A stretch of 64,000 nt of DNA, taken from Pachyseris speciosa. Its lineage: Eukaryota; Cnidaria; Anthozoa; Scleractinia; Pachyseridae. The notes below the pieces were generated by a model. It saw only the letters and a program-made list of their open reading frames with translations, did not search any database and was not told where the DNA came from. The first letter of the stretch is position 1, and every line of letters begins with the position of its first letter. Shown piece by piece: positions 10,347 through 21,519 of this stretch. The stretch lies in the NCBI GenBank assembly GCA_016490735.1, contig JAEMWC010000154.1:784001-848000 (forward strand), read 5' to 3'. Both the position numbers and the translations under genes were made by a program.

Positions 10347-12755
10347 CGATTTATTAGTAGTACTTCCACAAAGTGGCTCTTCGCCTACTAATTACAAATC
10401 TCAAATCAAATCAAATTAAATCAAATGTTGGTTTTTGAGGAGAGGGGAAAACCGGAGTACCCGGAGAAAAACCTCTCGGAGCAGAGTAGAGAACCAACAA
10501 ACTCAGCCCACATATGACACCGATTCCGGGAATCGAACCCGGGACACATTGGTGGAAGGCGAGTGCTCTCACCACTGCGCCAACCCTGCTCCCCAAATGT
10601 AGAAATAATTAAAAATGAGATCATTGTTCATAGAAGCTACATTAAATTCTCTCTAACCGGGACACATTGGTGGAAGGCGAGTGCTCTCACCACTGCGCCA
10701 ACCCTGCTCCCCAAATATAGAAATAATTAAAAATGAGATCATTGTTCATAGAAGCTACATTAAATTCTCTCTAAAATTTTGTCTGACATTTTAGCCACTT
10801 GAAGCTCTAATATTGGTCGAAGTAGTAACTAAAATGATATGGCTGGATAGAGATTTGAGTAATCAGCAAAAGATTCCGAAAGAGATGAACCCTGATTTTA
10901 GGAGAGTCATTTTAAGCTGTTACACTATTTGAAACAGATGGCGTACAGCAGGAATGAGCAAGAAGTTTCCTCCGGCAAGCTTAACGGCGCAGCCCTCTTA
11001 ATATCAATAGTTATTTTTTAAGTTCTTGAAAATGATGGAATTTTATGATAACTGTTTAGCCACTTTAAGATCTAATATTGCTCTAGGCAACAAATAAATC
11101 ATGAATTAAAATTATATGGTGGGATATACATGTTAGCTGGGAATGAGCATACACAGTTGGCTGTTGTGGTTGATAAACGTGGCGGGTATACCCTCTACAA
11201 AACGCACAGAGAGACCAAAATAAAAATAAATGATTTAATGTTTACTGTACAGATATTTTTTTAATACCTCAGCTGACACTTGAAGATATTGTAAGCGGTT
11301 TGAAACAAGGAGTCGTATCATAGAACATTTCCTAAGGCACGGTTTACGGTGCAGCCTTCTAAGTTTTTTAAGGCTATCGCTTCGGACCTTAAAATGATAG
11401 AATTTTCTGATAACTGTTTTGGTTTAATATTTAACAATATTCTCCTAAACAAATAAGAACTACACCAGGAGAGATAATAAATATACAGAAATAATACTTA
11501 CATTTATACAAATAACTGAACGGAAATGAGGTATATGTTAAAAGAATAATTTAACAGTGTTCATAGCATCGACTATACCTAAAATTTTGTCTTTAATTTT
11601 TTTTCTGAAATTTTAACCACTCTCATATTGTTCGAAGTAAGTGGTTGATAACCGTGGCGGGTATACCATCTACAAAACGCACAGAGAGACCAAAATATGA
11701 ATAAATGATTTAATGTTTATCGCACAAATGTTTTTATAATACTTCAGAAGACACTTTAAGATATTGTAAACGGTTTGAGATAAGGAATCATATCAAAACC
11801 GCTGAATGAACTGAGACGTGAGTACGGGACTGTTATTGGTGCCATTAACGTTGACTTCAAACAAGAGTTATATTTTCAGTCGAATTTTGCTTAACGATAC
11901 ACGTAAGACTTACAATTACAATGTCGCGACTGAAAAATGAGTTCACGAAAGTGAGGAATTTAAAAATTCTAGGTTTATTTGAAGTAGCAAAAGTAAATTC
12001 TCATTGATTGGCACCGGCCTGAACTAAAATATCATACATGGGTTTGCTGAGCATACACTTGCTGACGGTTTTTGCTGATGGTCCAGACGTTTCGATAATT
12101 TTGGTTCCAGCTAGGTTTGCGTGCTTCTTGCGTGATATTTTGAAGAGGATCATGTAGCGGTAGATTTTCAGACAGTGATAAAACACTTACGTTTCTAGGA
12201 GCTCTTGTATTGATTATCTGTTATGCGTTTAATGCGCCAGTGTGAGCTGCATTTTGTCATATGTAACCAAGTGTTCGAATGTGTGCTGTGCCACGCCTCA
12301 ACAGGACTACTGCTCTCCCACTATTCTGCTTCACGGTAGTCACTCAAAGCCCAGATCTCAAAAGGTTTGTTGTATTTTGCCTTCTGAGCTTTACTGTTCC
12401 GCTTTTCCGCTTGTTATGTTTGGGTACTGACGTTCTTTGTATCATTCGTAGGGGCGTATTTACTGCAAAATGGGTGCTTCGTGTTTCAATTATTATTTTT
12501 GCGTTTGTTATTGAACTTTGTCAGTTTTTGTTAAACACTGGTTGAATGCACGAAATCACAACCGTTCATCAGTGTTAAGACTTAAGATTGGTTGAAGAAA
12601 AACTTTCGTTGTTACCGCAAGGATTAGTGGGTTTCCTAGTTTTTCTTTAATCCATGTGTTTAGTCGTCTTTCATCCCTACTCATGAATTTCAGTTTCACT
12701 TGCGCTCGCCAACCCTTGACCTGACCAGTGCCTCACGCATCCGCACAGCCGCATT
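10040..12755. repeat. Array unit B1 (long form)
   Basis: Full-length unit with SINE (10298-10594) and its duplicated head. The segment missing from A units is present at about 11570-12430. It contains a 61-codon minus-strand frame (12001-12186) shared with B2 and broken in B0. Confidence 0.85.
10298..10594 (-). mobile_element. tRNA-derived SINE (in unit B1)
   Basis: Same insertion as in A1, with an uninterrupted (TAA)n tail instead of the interrupted tail seen in A1 and A2. It was inherited by duplication rather than a separate insertion. Confidence 0.9.
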
Positions 12756-13024
12756 ACCCGGGTTCTGACAGTCATGGACATTGGACAGCTGGTTTAGTCC
12801 TTGTTAGCACTCGTCCGCATGGAATGATCAAGAACGTTTCCTAAGGCACGCTTAACTGCGCAGTGTGCTAAATATCAAAAGTTATTTCTGTGAGTCCTTA
12901 AAATAATGGAATTTTGTGACAACTGTTTAGCTTTAATCTTCCACAACATACTTCTTAAGCAATATAAATTATACAGGGAGAGATAATAAATTTACAAAAA
13001 TAATGCATACATATAATAATAATA

Positions 13025-13070
<46 letters not shown>

Positions 13071-14633
13071 TAATAATAATAATAAACGATTTATTAGTAG
13101 TACTTCCACAAAGTGGCTCTTCGCCTACTAATTACAAATCTCACATCAAATCAAATTAAATCAAATGTTGGTTTTTGAGGAGAGGGGAAAACCGGAGTAC
13201 TCGGAGAAAAACCTCTCGGAGCAGAGTAGAGAACCAACAAACTCAGCCCACATATGACACCGATTCCGGGAATCGAACCCGGGACACATTGGTGGAAGGC
13301 GAGTGCTCTCACCACTGCGCCAACCCTGCTCCCCAAATGTAGAAATAATTAAAAATGAGATCATTGTTCATAGAAGCTACATTAAATTCTCTCTAACCGG
13401 GACACATTGGTGGAAGGCGAGTGCTCTCACCACTGCGCCAACCCTGCTCCCCAAATATAGAAATAATTAAAAATGAGATCATTGTTCATAGAAGCTACAT
13501 TAAATTCTCTCTAAAATTTTGTCTGACATTTTAGCCACTTGAAGCTCTAATATTGGTCGAAGTAGTAACTAAAATGATATGGCTGGATAGAGATTTGAGT
13601 AATCAGCAAAAGATTCCGAAAGAAATGAACCCTGATTTTAGGAGAGTCATTTTAAGCTGTTACACTATTTGAAACAGATGGCGTACAGCAGGAATGAGCA
13701 AGAAGTTTCCTCCGGCAAGCTTAACGGCGCAGCCCTCTTAATATCAATAGTTATTTTTTAAGTTCTTGAAAATGATGGAATTTTATGATAACTGTTTAGC
13801 CACTTTAAGATCTAATATTGCTCTAGGCAACAAATAAATCATGAATTAAAATTATATGGTGGGATATACATGTTAGCTGGGAATGAGCATACACAGTTGG
13901 CTGTTGTGGTTGATAAACGTGGCGGGTATACCCTCTACAAAACGCACAGAGAGACCAAAATAAAAATAAATGATTTAATGTTTACTGTACAGATATTTTT
14001 TAATGCCTCAGCTGACACTTGAAGATATTGTAAGCGGTTTGAAACAAGGAGTCGTATCATAGAACATTTCCTAAGGCACGGTTTACGGTGCAGCCTTCTA
14101 AGTTTTTTAAAGCTATCGCTTCGGACCTAAAAATGATAGAATTTTCTGATAACTGTTTTGGTTTAATATTTAACAATATTCTCCTAACCAAATAAGAACT
14201 ACACCAGGAGAGATAATAAATATACAGAAATAATACTTACATTTATACAAATAACTGAACTGAAATGAGGTATATGTTAAAAGAATAATTTAACAGTGTT
14301 CATAGCATCGTTCTTTGTATCATTCGTAGGGGCGTATTTACTGCAAAATGGGTGCTTCGTGTTTCAATTATTATTTTTGCATTTGTTATTGAACTTTGTC
14401 AGTTTTTGTTAAACACTGGTTGAATGCACGAAATCACAACCGTTCATCAGTGTTAAGACTTAAGATTGGTTGAAGAAAAACTTTCGTTGTTACCGCAAGG
14501 ATTAGTGGGTTTCCTAGTTTTTCTTTAATCCATGTGTTTAGTCGTCTTTCATCCCTACTTATGAATTTCAGTTTCACTTGCGCTCGCCAACCCTTGACCT
14601 GACCAGTACCTCACGCATCCGCACAGCCACATT
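12756..14633. repeat. Array unit A2 (short form)
   Basis: Nearly identical to A1, including the deletion junction, the SINE and the duplicated SINE head; the SINE tail microsatellite is longer (13015-13085). Confidence 0.85.
13015..13334 (-). mobile_element. tRNA-derived SINE (in unit A2)
   Basis: Copy of the A1 insertion with a longer (TAA)n tail and one base change (tactcggag for tacccggag). Confidence 0.9.
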
Positions 14634-14888
14634 ACCCGGGTTCTGACAGTCATGGACATTGGACAGCTGGTTTAGTCCTTGTTAGCACTCGTCCGCATGG
14701 AATGATCAAGAACGTTTCCTAAGGCACGCTTAACTGCGCAGTGTTCTAAATATCAAAAGTTATTTCTGTGAGTCCTTAAAATAATGGAATTTTGTGACAA
14801 CTGTTTAGCTTTAATCTTCCACAACATACTTCTTAAGCAATATAAACTATACAGGGAGAGATAATAAATTTACAAAAATAATGCATAC

Positions 14889-14946
<58 letters not shown>

Positions 14947-17289
14947 CGATTTATTAGTAGTACTTCCACAAAGTGGCTCTTCGCCTACTAATTACAAATC
15001 TCAAATCAAATCAAATTAAATCAAATGTTGGTTTTTGAGGAGAGGGGAAAACCGGAGTACCCGGAGAAAAACCTCTCGGAGCAGAGTAGAGAACCAACAA
15101 ACTCAGCCCACATATGACACCGATTCCGGGAATCGAACCCGGGACACATTGGTGGAAGGCGAGTGCTCTCACCACTGCGCCAACCCTGCTCCCCAAATGT
15201 AGAAATAATTAAAAATGAGATCATTGTTCATAGAAGCTACATTAAATTCTCTCTAACCGGGACACATTGGTGGAAGGCGAGTGCTCTCACCACTGCGCCA
15301 ACCCTGCTCCCCAAATATAGAAATAATTAAAAATGAGATCATTGTTCATAGAAGCTACATTAAATTCTCTCTAAAATTTTGTCTGACATTTTAGCCACTT
15401 GAAGCTCTAATATTGGTCGAAGTAGTAACTAAAATGATATGGCTGGATAGAGATTTGAGTAATCAGCAAAAGATTCCGAAAGAGATGAACCCTGATTTTA
15501 GGAGAGTCATTTTAAGCTGTTACACTATTTGAAACAGATGGCGTACAGCAGGAATGAGCAAGAAGTTTCCTCCGGCAAGCTTAACGGCGCAGCCCTCTTA
15601 ATATCAATAGTTATTTTTTAAGTTCTTGAAAATGATGGAATTTTATGATAACTGTTTAGCCACTTTAAGATCTAATATTGCTCTAGGCAACAAATAAATC
15701 ATGAATTAAAATTATATGGTGGGATATACATGTTAGCTGGGAATGAGCATACACAGTTGGCTGTTGTGGTTGATAAACGTGGCGGGTATACCCTCTACAA
15801 AACGCACAGAGAGACCAAAATAAAAATAAATGATTTAATGTTTACTGTACAGATATTTTTTTAATACCTCAGCTGACACTTGAAGATATTGTAAGCGGTT
15901 TGAAACAAGGAGTCGTATCATAGAACATTTCCTAAGGCACGGTTTACGGTGCAGCCTTCTAAGTTTTTTAAGGCTATCGCTTCGGACCTTAAAATGATAG
16001 AATTTTCTGATAACTGTTTTGGTTTAATATTTAACAATATTCTCCTAAACAAATAAGAACTACACCAGGAGAGATAATAAATATACAGAAATAATACTTA
16101 CATTTATACAAATAACTGAACGGAAATGAGGTATATGTTAAAAGAATAATTTAACAGTGTTCATAGCATCGACTATACCTAAAATTTTGTCTTTAATTTT
16201 TTTTCTGAAATTTTAACCACTCTCATATTGTTCGAAGTAAGTGGTTGATAACCGTGGCGGGTATACCATCTACAAAACGCACAGAGAGACCAAAATATGA
16301 ATAAATGATTTAATGTTTATCGCACAGATGTTTTTATAATACTTCAGAAGACACTTAAAGATATTGTAAACGGTTTGAGATAAGGAATCATATCAAAACC
16401 GCTGAATGAACTGAGACGTGAGTACGGGACTGTTATTGGTGCCATTAACGTTGACTTCAAACAAGAGTTATATTTTTCGAATTTTGCTTAACGATACACG
16501 TAAGACTTACAATTACAATGTCGCGACTGAAAAATGAGTTCACGAAAGTGAGGAATTTAAAAATTCTAGGTTTATTTGAAGTAGCAAAAGTAAATTCTCA
16601 TTGATTGGCACCGGCCTGAACTAAAATATCATACATGGGTTTGCTGAGCATACACTTGCTGACGGTTTTTGCTGATGGTCCAGACGTTTCGATAATTTTG
16701 GTTCCAGCTAGGTTTGCGTGCTTCCTGCGTGATATTTTGAAGTGGATCATGTAGCGGTAGATTTTCAGACAGTGATAAAACACTTACGTTTCTAGGAGCT
16801 CTTGTATTGATTATCTGTTATGCGTTTAATGAGCCAGTGTGAGCTGCATTTTGTCATATGTAACCAAGTGTTCGTATGTGTGCTGTTCCACGCCTCAACA
16901 GGACTACTGCTCTCCCACTATTCTGCTTCACGGTAGTCACTCAAAGCCCAGATCTCAAAAGGTTTGTTGTATTTTGCCTTCTGAGCTTTACTGTTCCGCT
17001 TTTCCGCTTGTTATGTTTGGGTACTGATGTTCTTTGTATCATTCGTAGGGGCGTATTTACTGCAAAATGGGTGCTTCGTGTTTCAATTATTATTTTTGCT
17101 TTTGTTATTGAACTTTGTCAGTTGGATGCACGAAATCACAACCGTTCATCAGTGTTAAGACTTTAGATTGGTTGAAGAAAAACTTTCGTTGTTACCGCAA
17201 GGATTAGTGGGTTTCCTAGTTTTTCTTTAATCCATGTGTTTAGTCGTCTTTCATCCCTACTCATGAATTTCAGTTTCACTTGCGCTCGC
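14634..17289. repeat. Array unit B2 (terminal long form)
   Basis: Last unit. It stops at acttgcgctcgc, after which unrelated sequence begins (atgtcccttaattatggg). Small private deletions distinguish it from B1, for example the loss of ttttgttaaacactgg near 17121. Confidence 0.85.
14893..15194 (-). mobile_element. tRNA-derived SINE (in unit B2)
   Basis: Same insertion as in B1, with an uninterrupted (TAA)n tail and the duplicated head following at about 15258. Confidence 0.9.
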
Positions 17290-17520
17290 ATGTCCCTTAA
17301 TTATGGGCTTCCCTACAGCCTGAGAGGTGAGTAAATTTCAAGTTGATGCCGCGGTTAAGTTTGTTTTAAGTCCGTCCTCTCAAGTTGATTCAAGAAAGCC
17401 TGTTTGGTAGTGCCATCAGTTTCGAAACTTTCGTGTGCACTTGCACTTTTCAGGCTTTCGTTGTGACGTCAGGATGGTCGAGATCACACCCAGCTGACAG
17501 TCGTACTGACAAGTTCAACC

Positions 17521-17851
17521 CCGGGGAGGGGGAGCTACTAAAAAACATTTAATACGGGAGGCTCCGCACCGAGGTCCGACCCCTTACCCTCCTATATACC
17601 ATTTTTGACAGAAAAGGTACCACTTATACCTTCCATAAGAAGAGTACAGTCATTAGGTATGTGTGTTCGAAATATTTTAATGAAAGGCCCTTTTAAATAC
17701 CTAAATGGCAGAATTTTCCTACCCTTTCATGTACTTCGACTCGTGAAATCCCTACCCTTTCATATACCTGAAACGTGTAAAAGGTACCCCTTTCGGGCGG
17801 AGCCTCCCCGTATAGGCCATTATAGGGAGTGCCACCCCCCTCCCCCCCGGG
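17521..17851. mobile_element. G/C-ended MITE with 9-bp target duplication
   Basis: Flanked by a 9-bp direct repeat agttcaacc (17512-17520 and 17852-17860). The ends are ccggggagggggag... and ...cccccctcccccccggg, inverted and imperfect. The interior holds tataggcc and tacccttt motifs that also occur in the element at 52393-52837. The 9-bp duplication is typical of Mutator-like (MULE) transposition; the family assignment is an inference. The 88-codon frame in it is not a gene. Confidence 0.75.
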
Positions 17852-18623
17852 AGTTCAACCCTCCCGCCTGAGGTCACCATTTGCTACTGCGGAGCTTGAA
17901 AACGGAACCTGCACAGAGAACGCTACCAGAAATAAGTTCAAAAAGAATAAAAAGAAGAAAGAATCGATCTGCACGTGCGTTTTAAATTGTGATACATTTA
18001 TTTCTTATCCGTCTTGCACTGAAAACAACAGCGTGAAACATCCACATGAAAGTTTTTGTTGAGAACGCGAGCGCATGGCTGTAAATTTGTCTCTCTTTCA
18101 GTCCTTCCTTCAACTGCGATTTTGTGATAATTTATTTTTTGGATACTTCGCCCATATTTTACAAGTTGAACAATTTGTAACATACACGAAAGAGTTGCAA
18201 TTACCTGGCTAAATGAAACAAACCACAAGCGCAATAACAAGCAATGAAACTAGGCGTTTTACCAACTAGCTGAATGATTTTATTCTCAGAAAAACCAATC
18301 AGTAGATTGTCACATTTTAACGATTTTTATCAAATCCACGACCGCTTTGGTCTCCTAATAAATCTAGGCTTCAAATTGAACCTGGTACTTATAGGAAGTA
18401 ATCGTTATGAAACCTGTATCTTTTATGTTGTGCGAAAACACCATCAGGATGTATAGCCGTGCTTACCCCGTCATCATGTTTCATGTTTCACCCAGCAGTT
18501 ATCAGTGCGGTCCGGTTAACTGGCGCTCTGTAATCTTTGTATCTTTTAAAGGCCTTTTGTTCTCTTTTAACTCAGTCAACAAATTTCCAGTATATACATA
18601 TTTAATTTTTTTGTTTTCAAATC

Positions 18624-18637
18624 AACAGGATTGAATC
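18624..18637 (+). promoter_or_regulatory. 5'UTR intron acceptor before the pentraxin A start codon
   Basis: A pyrimidine-rich tract (tttttttgttttcaaatcaacag) ends 9 nt upstream of the ATG. The same arrangement (ttttcacatcaacag, then nine nt, then ATG) stands before gene B at 37615. This indicates a non-coding first exon upstream, which I cannot place. The roughly 110 bp before it are also conserved between the two genes (ttaactggcgctctgtaa). Confidence 0.6.
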
Positions 18638-18710
18638 ATGTCCAAGTTGATCGGCGTTCTTTGTTTTATCGTCTTTTGTGCTGGATGTGTCAGCGGTTAC
18701 TTGTCGTCAG
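18638..18710 (+). CDS. Pentraxin A coding exon 1 (signal peptide)
   Basis: 24 codons plus one base, ending tcag|gtaatt. Its sequence is nearly the same as gene B exon 1. The ATG is the first after the conserved acceptor and directly precedes a clear signal peptide. Confidence 0.88.
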
Positions 18711-21483
18711 GTAATTTGCCAGCTCTAAAGTTCACCTATTTTCATTATGGGCCGAAAATCCAGCTCGATGTTCTGAAAGATAACGTAAAGATTATAGTTG
18801 TTTTGCTTAATAGCTTTCAGTGTTCTAGTTTTAATTAAGTTTGGAAGTAGCCAAACTCAAATCAAACTAGCCAAACTGGATTGCAGATTGCTATTCGTTA
18901 AAATGTCTTGATATATCTGACGGCCGTCGCACAACGAGAGCATTAAAGCTAACCGTGTTTTTTCTCTGTGTCCGCAGAACACTGTATGCCAAACCTTTCA
19001 AAAGATGTTTTTATGGTTCATCTCTTCATACTATTTTTTTGAAACTCGAGATTTTTTCGACACAATGAAAATGCTACCTAGCATTATTTGGCATGAAACA
19101 TGCGCATCCCCTTGAGGTTACTGTAAACCTTCGGGGTTCAAAGTTTTTAACATTTGAGTTTGTGTCTTTTAGTTAGACCAATAAATAATCTAGCAATTGG
19201 CAAAAGAAAGTTTGCAAAATGAATAAAAGGAAGCGAGAAACGCTAAAACAATAAATTTCGGGGGCAGTTAATAAGTAGCTGAAGATGTCGAAACCCGGTA
19301 ATCACAATTAGGTATTCGTAGCGGACTTTTAACATTTTTCGCGCGCGAAGCTTTAGTCATTCGGGATCTCGATTGGCAAATCACAAATGATATTCAATTT
19401 TCAGAAAAATGTGCAGCACCAAATCTATCTTCCGATCGTAACCAAAAGATAAGTACGATCAAGCGGCTTTCTACAGATATTCAACAAAATTGATTTGTCT
19501 CTTCCCCCCTCCCCCCCCCCCCGATTACTGACTCTTCTAGCAGCCGGTGGCGGTTTTTATTACGTTGTATGACGATTTCTCAACTTTATCAGTACGTTCT
19601 ACTTTCACACAAACAAAACCTAAAACGGGCAGCCTAAACTTTGTTTATTTGTTCGATTTCTCAGACATTTCATTTGAAAATACAATGACAACAAAGATGA
19701 CTATTTAAATATGTGACTGATCATCGCAGTTATGAACACTTTAAGCAGTAGTGAAAATAAAGCCTGAAAAAAAAAATTCAGGCTTGTACGGGACTCGAAC
19801 CCACGACCTCTGCGATACCGATGCGATGCGAGGGGGAGCAAACACGGCTATAATTACAGAGGCGGATTTCCGCAGCGAAAATGTCTTTCAAAAGACATTT
19901 GTACTGACATTACTTTCATGAAGTATAAAGAACAGATTCAGGCTACAACGACCGTAAACGAGTTTTTAAGGTTTCATACAAACCTCTCTAATCAAAATTA
20001 ATATGCAAATTACCGTGAATTTAGAAGCCACGTGAGAAGATTTATGGTTCTAATTTACGGACGCCTTACCTTTGTTAATGGCCTTTATTTTCTGTTGAAT
20101 TAACGATATAAATGAAACCTAAATATGTGACTGATCATCGCAGTTATGAACACTACTTAAGCAGTAGTGAAAATAAAGCCAGAAAAAATAAATTCAGGCT
20201 TGTACGGGACTCGAACCCACGACCTATGCGATACCGGTGCAGCGCTCTACCGATTGAGCTAACAAGCCATCTGGGAGATGACTCATACAAGAGTAAGAGG
20301 TGACGGCAAATTTCATCAACACAAGGGATGCCCATCCAAAACAATGAGGCAAAATTACTTCAAGTTTGCTTGCTAACCCTAACCCTAACCCTAACCCTAA
20401 CCCTAACCCCCCAATCTAGCCTTACTCCAAGCCTCGGATCTTTAGTCCTAAAGCCAAAACAATAACTTTCGCCCTAAAATACACATTGTAAACCTATTCT
20501 TAAGCTAGGCTTGGCCATGGCGTTCAGTTTTTGGTGTAAAAAGTAATGGTCACGTGACCTAATTTTTTTCCCCTTAATCATTATCACGGGAAAATCGTTT
20601 CCATCTTGTTTTCTTAGCCTCAAGCGGCTTGAACATTCGGAGATGAGATTTCAATCACTGAAACGTTCTGCACGCTAACTATTATAAATACGGTGAAAGA
20701 ATTCAAACACATGCATCAAACTGCGCTGCCATGACAATAATATGAGAAATCGAAATTCAGGGTTAGGTAAGGTAAATCTTTATTTAAACACAGTAAAATT
20801 CATCAGGTACACAAAGGTTAAAAAACATCTTCATATTTAAAATCTTAATAATACACATGAAAAAATTTCTCGATTCTGATTGGCTAAGAGGAATGCAGTT
20901 TTTAGGAAACACGATGCAGAAAAAAGGTAATTCAGTGCAAAAAAGTGGTAAACAACAGACGATTCTAATTGGTTAATTAACAAAGGAACTGAAATTGAGC
21001 CAATCAAACGCAACCTTTGAATGGCGCAAAGTCTGAAGAGCTGCAAGCGACTCTGCGAGCCAAAACAATGGCTGGCTTTTTGAGCAGGTTTTCTTTCTTC
21101 GTGACGCCGAGATTAATAAACAAACAAGGACAAACAAAGCGAAGATAACGAACTAGAAAGCCTGAAGGTAATGATTGCAGCGCTTGATAGACACTTAGCA
21201 AACAAAGTAGCCTTATAGCTATAGCCTGAAATTGTTTAGCCAGATTTTACAGCTAAAAACGCTTTAAAAACATCGAGAAAGCTGTTGTTTTGGTTCATCT
21301 TAGCTTCGTTGTGTTGCTTCTGCAAGGTTAAGAAGCTATCTCGCAATTTTTTCATGTATATTATTAATAAGTAATCACATGATTTTTGTCGTGCAATTTG
21401 GAATAAATAAGCACTTGTAAATTTTTTCAAAGACCACAAATTGCACTCGCTCTACGGGCTCGTGCAATTTTGCGAGTCTTTGA

Positions 21484-21519
<36 letters not shown>

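Larger units (their letters stand above)
5456..17289. repeat. Macro-tandem repeat array of about 12 kb, higher-order period about 4.6 kb
   Basis: The landmark gggttctgacagtcatggac recurs at about 5461, 8180, 10044, 12760 and 14638. Spacings are 2719, 1864, 2716 and 1878 bp, so a short (A) and a long (B) unit alternate. The order is B0 (5456-8129), A1, B1, A2, B2 (ending 17289). The A1+B1 block (8176-12755) and the A2+B2 block (12756-17289) are nearly identical, implying a recent duplication. B0 is more diverged and lacks the SINE found in the other four. Junctions between units carry a filler of about 46 bp (ccaacccttgacctgacc...) absent at the outer left edge. No convincing gene is in the unit. 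Confidence 0.92.

Noticed and set aside
20197..20268. A functional tRNA-Thr gene
   Set aside because: Position 33 is not T, the anticodon stem has a mismatch, and dispersed copies share long non-tRNA flanks, so it is a SINE head.
20373..20410. A telomere or chromosome end
   Set aside because: Only five repeat units in the middle of an intron with normal sequence on both sides.
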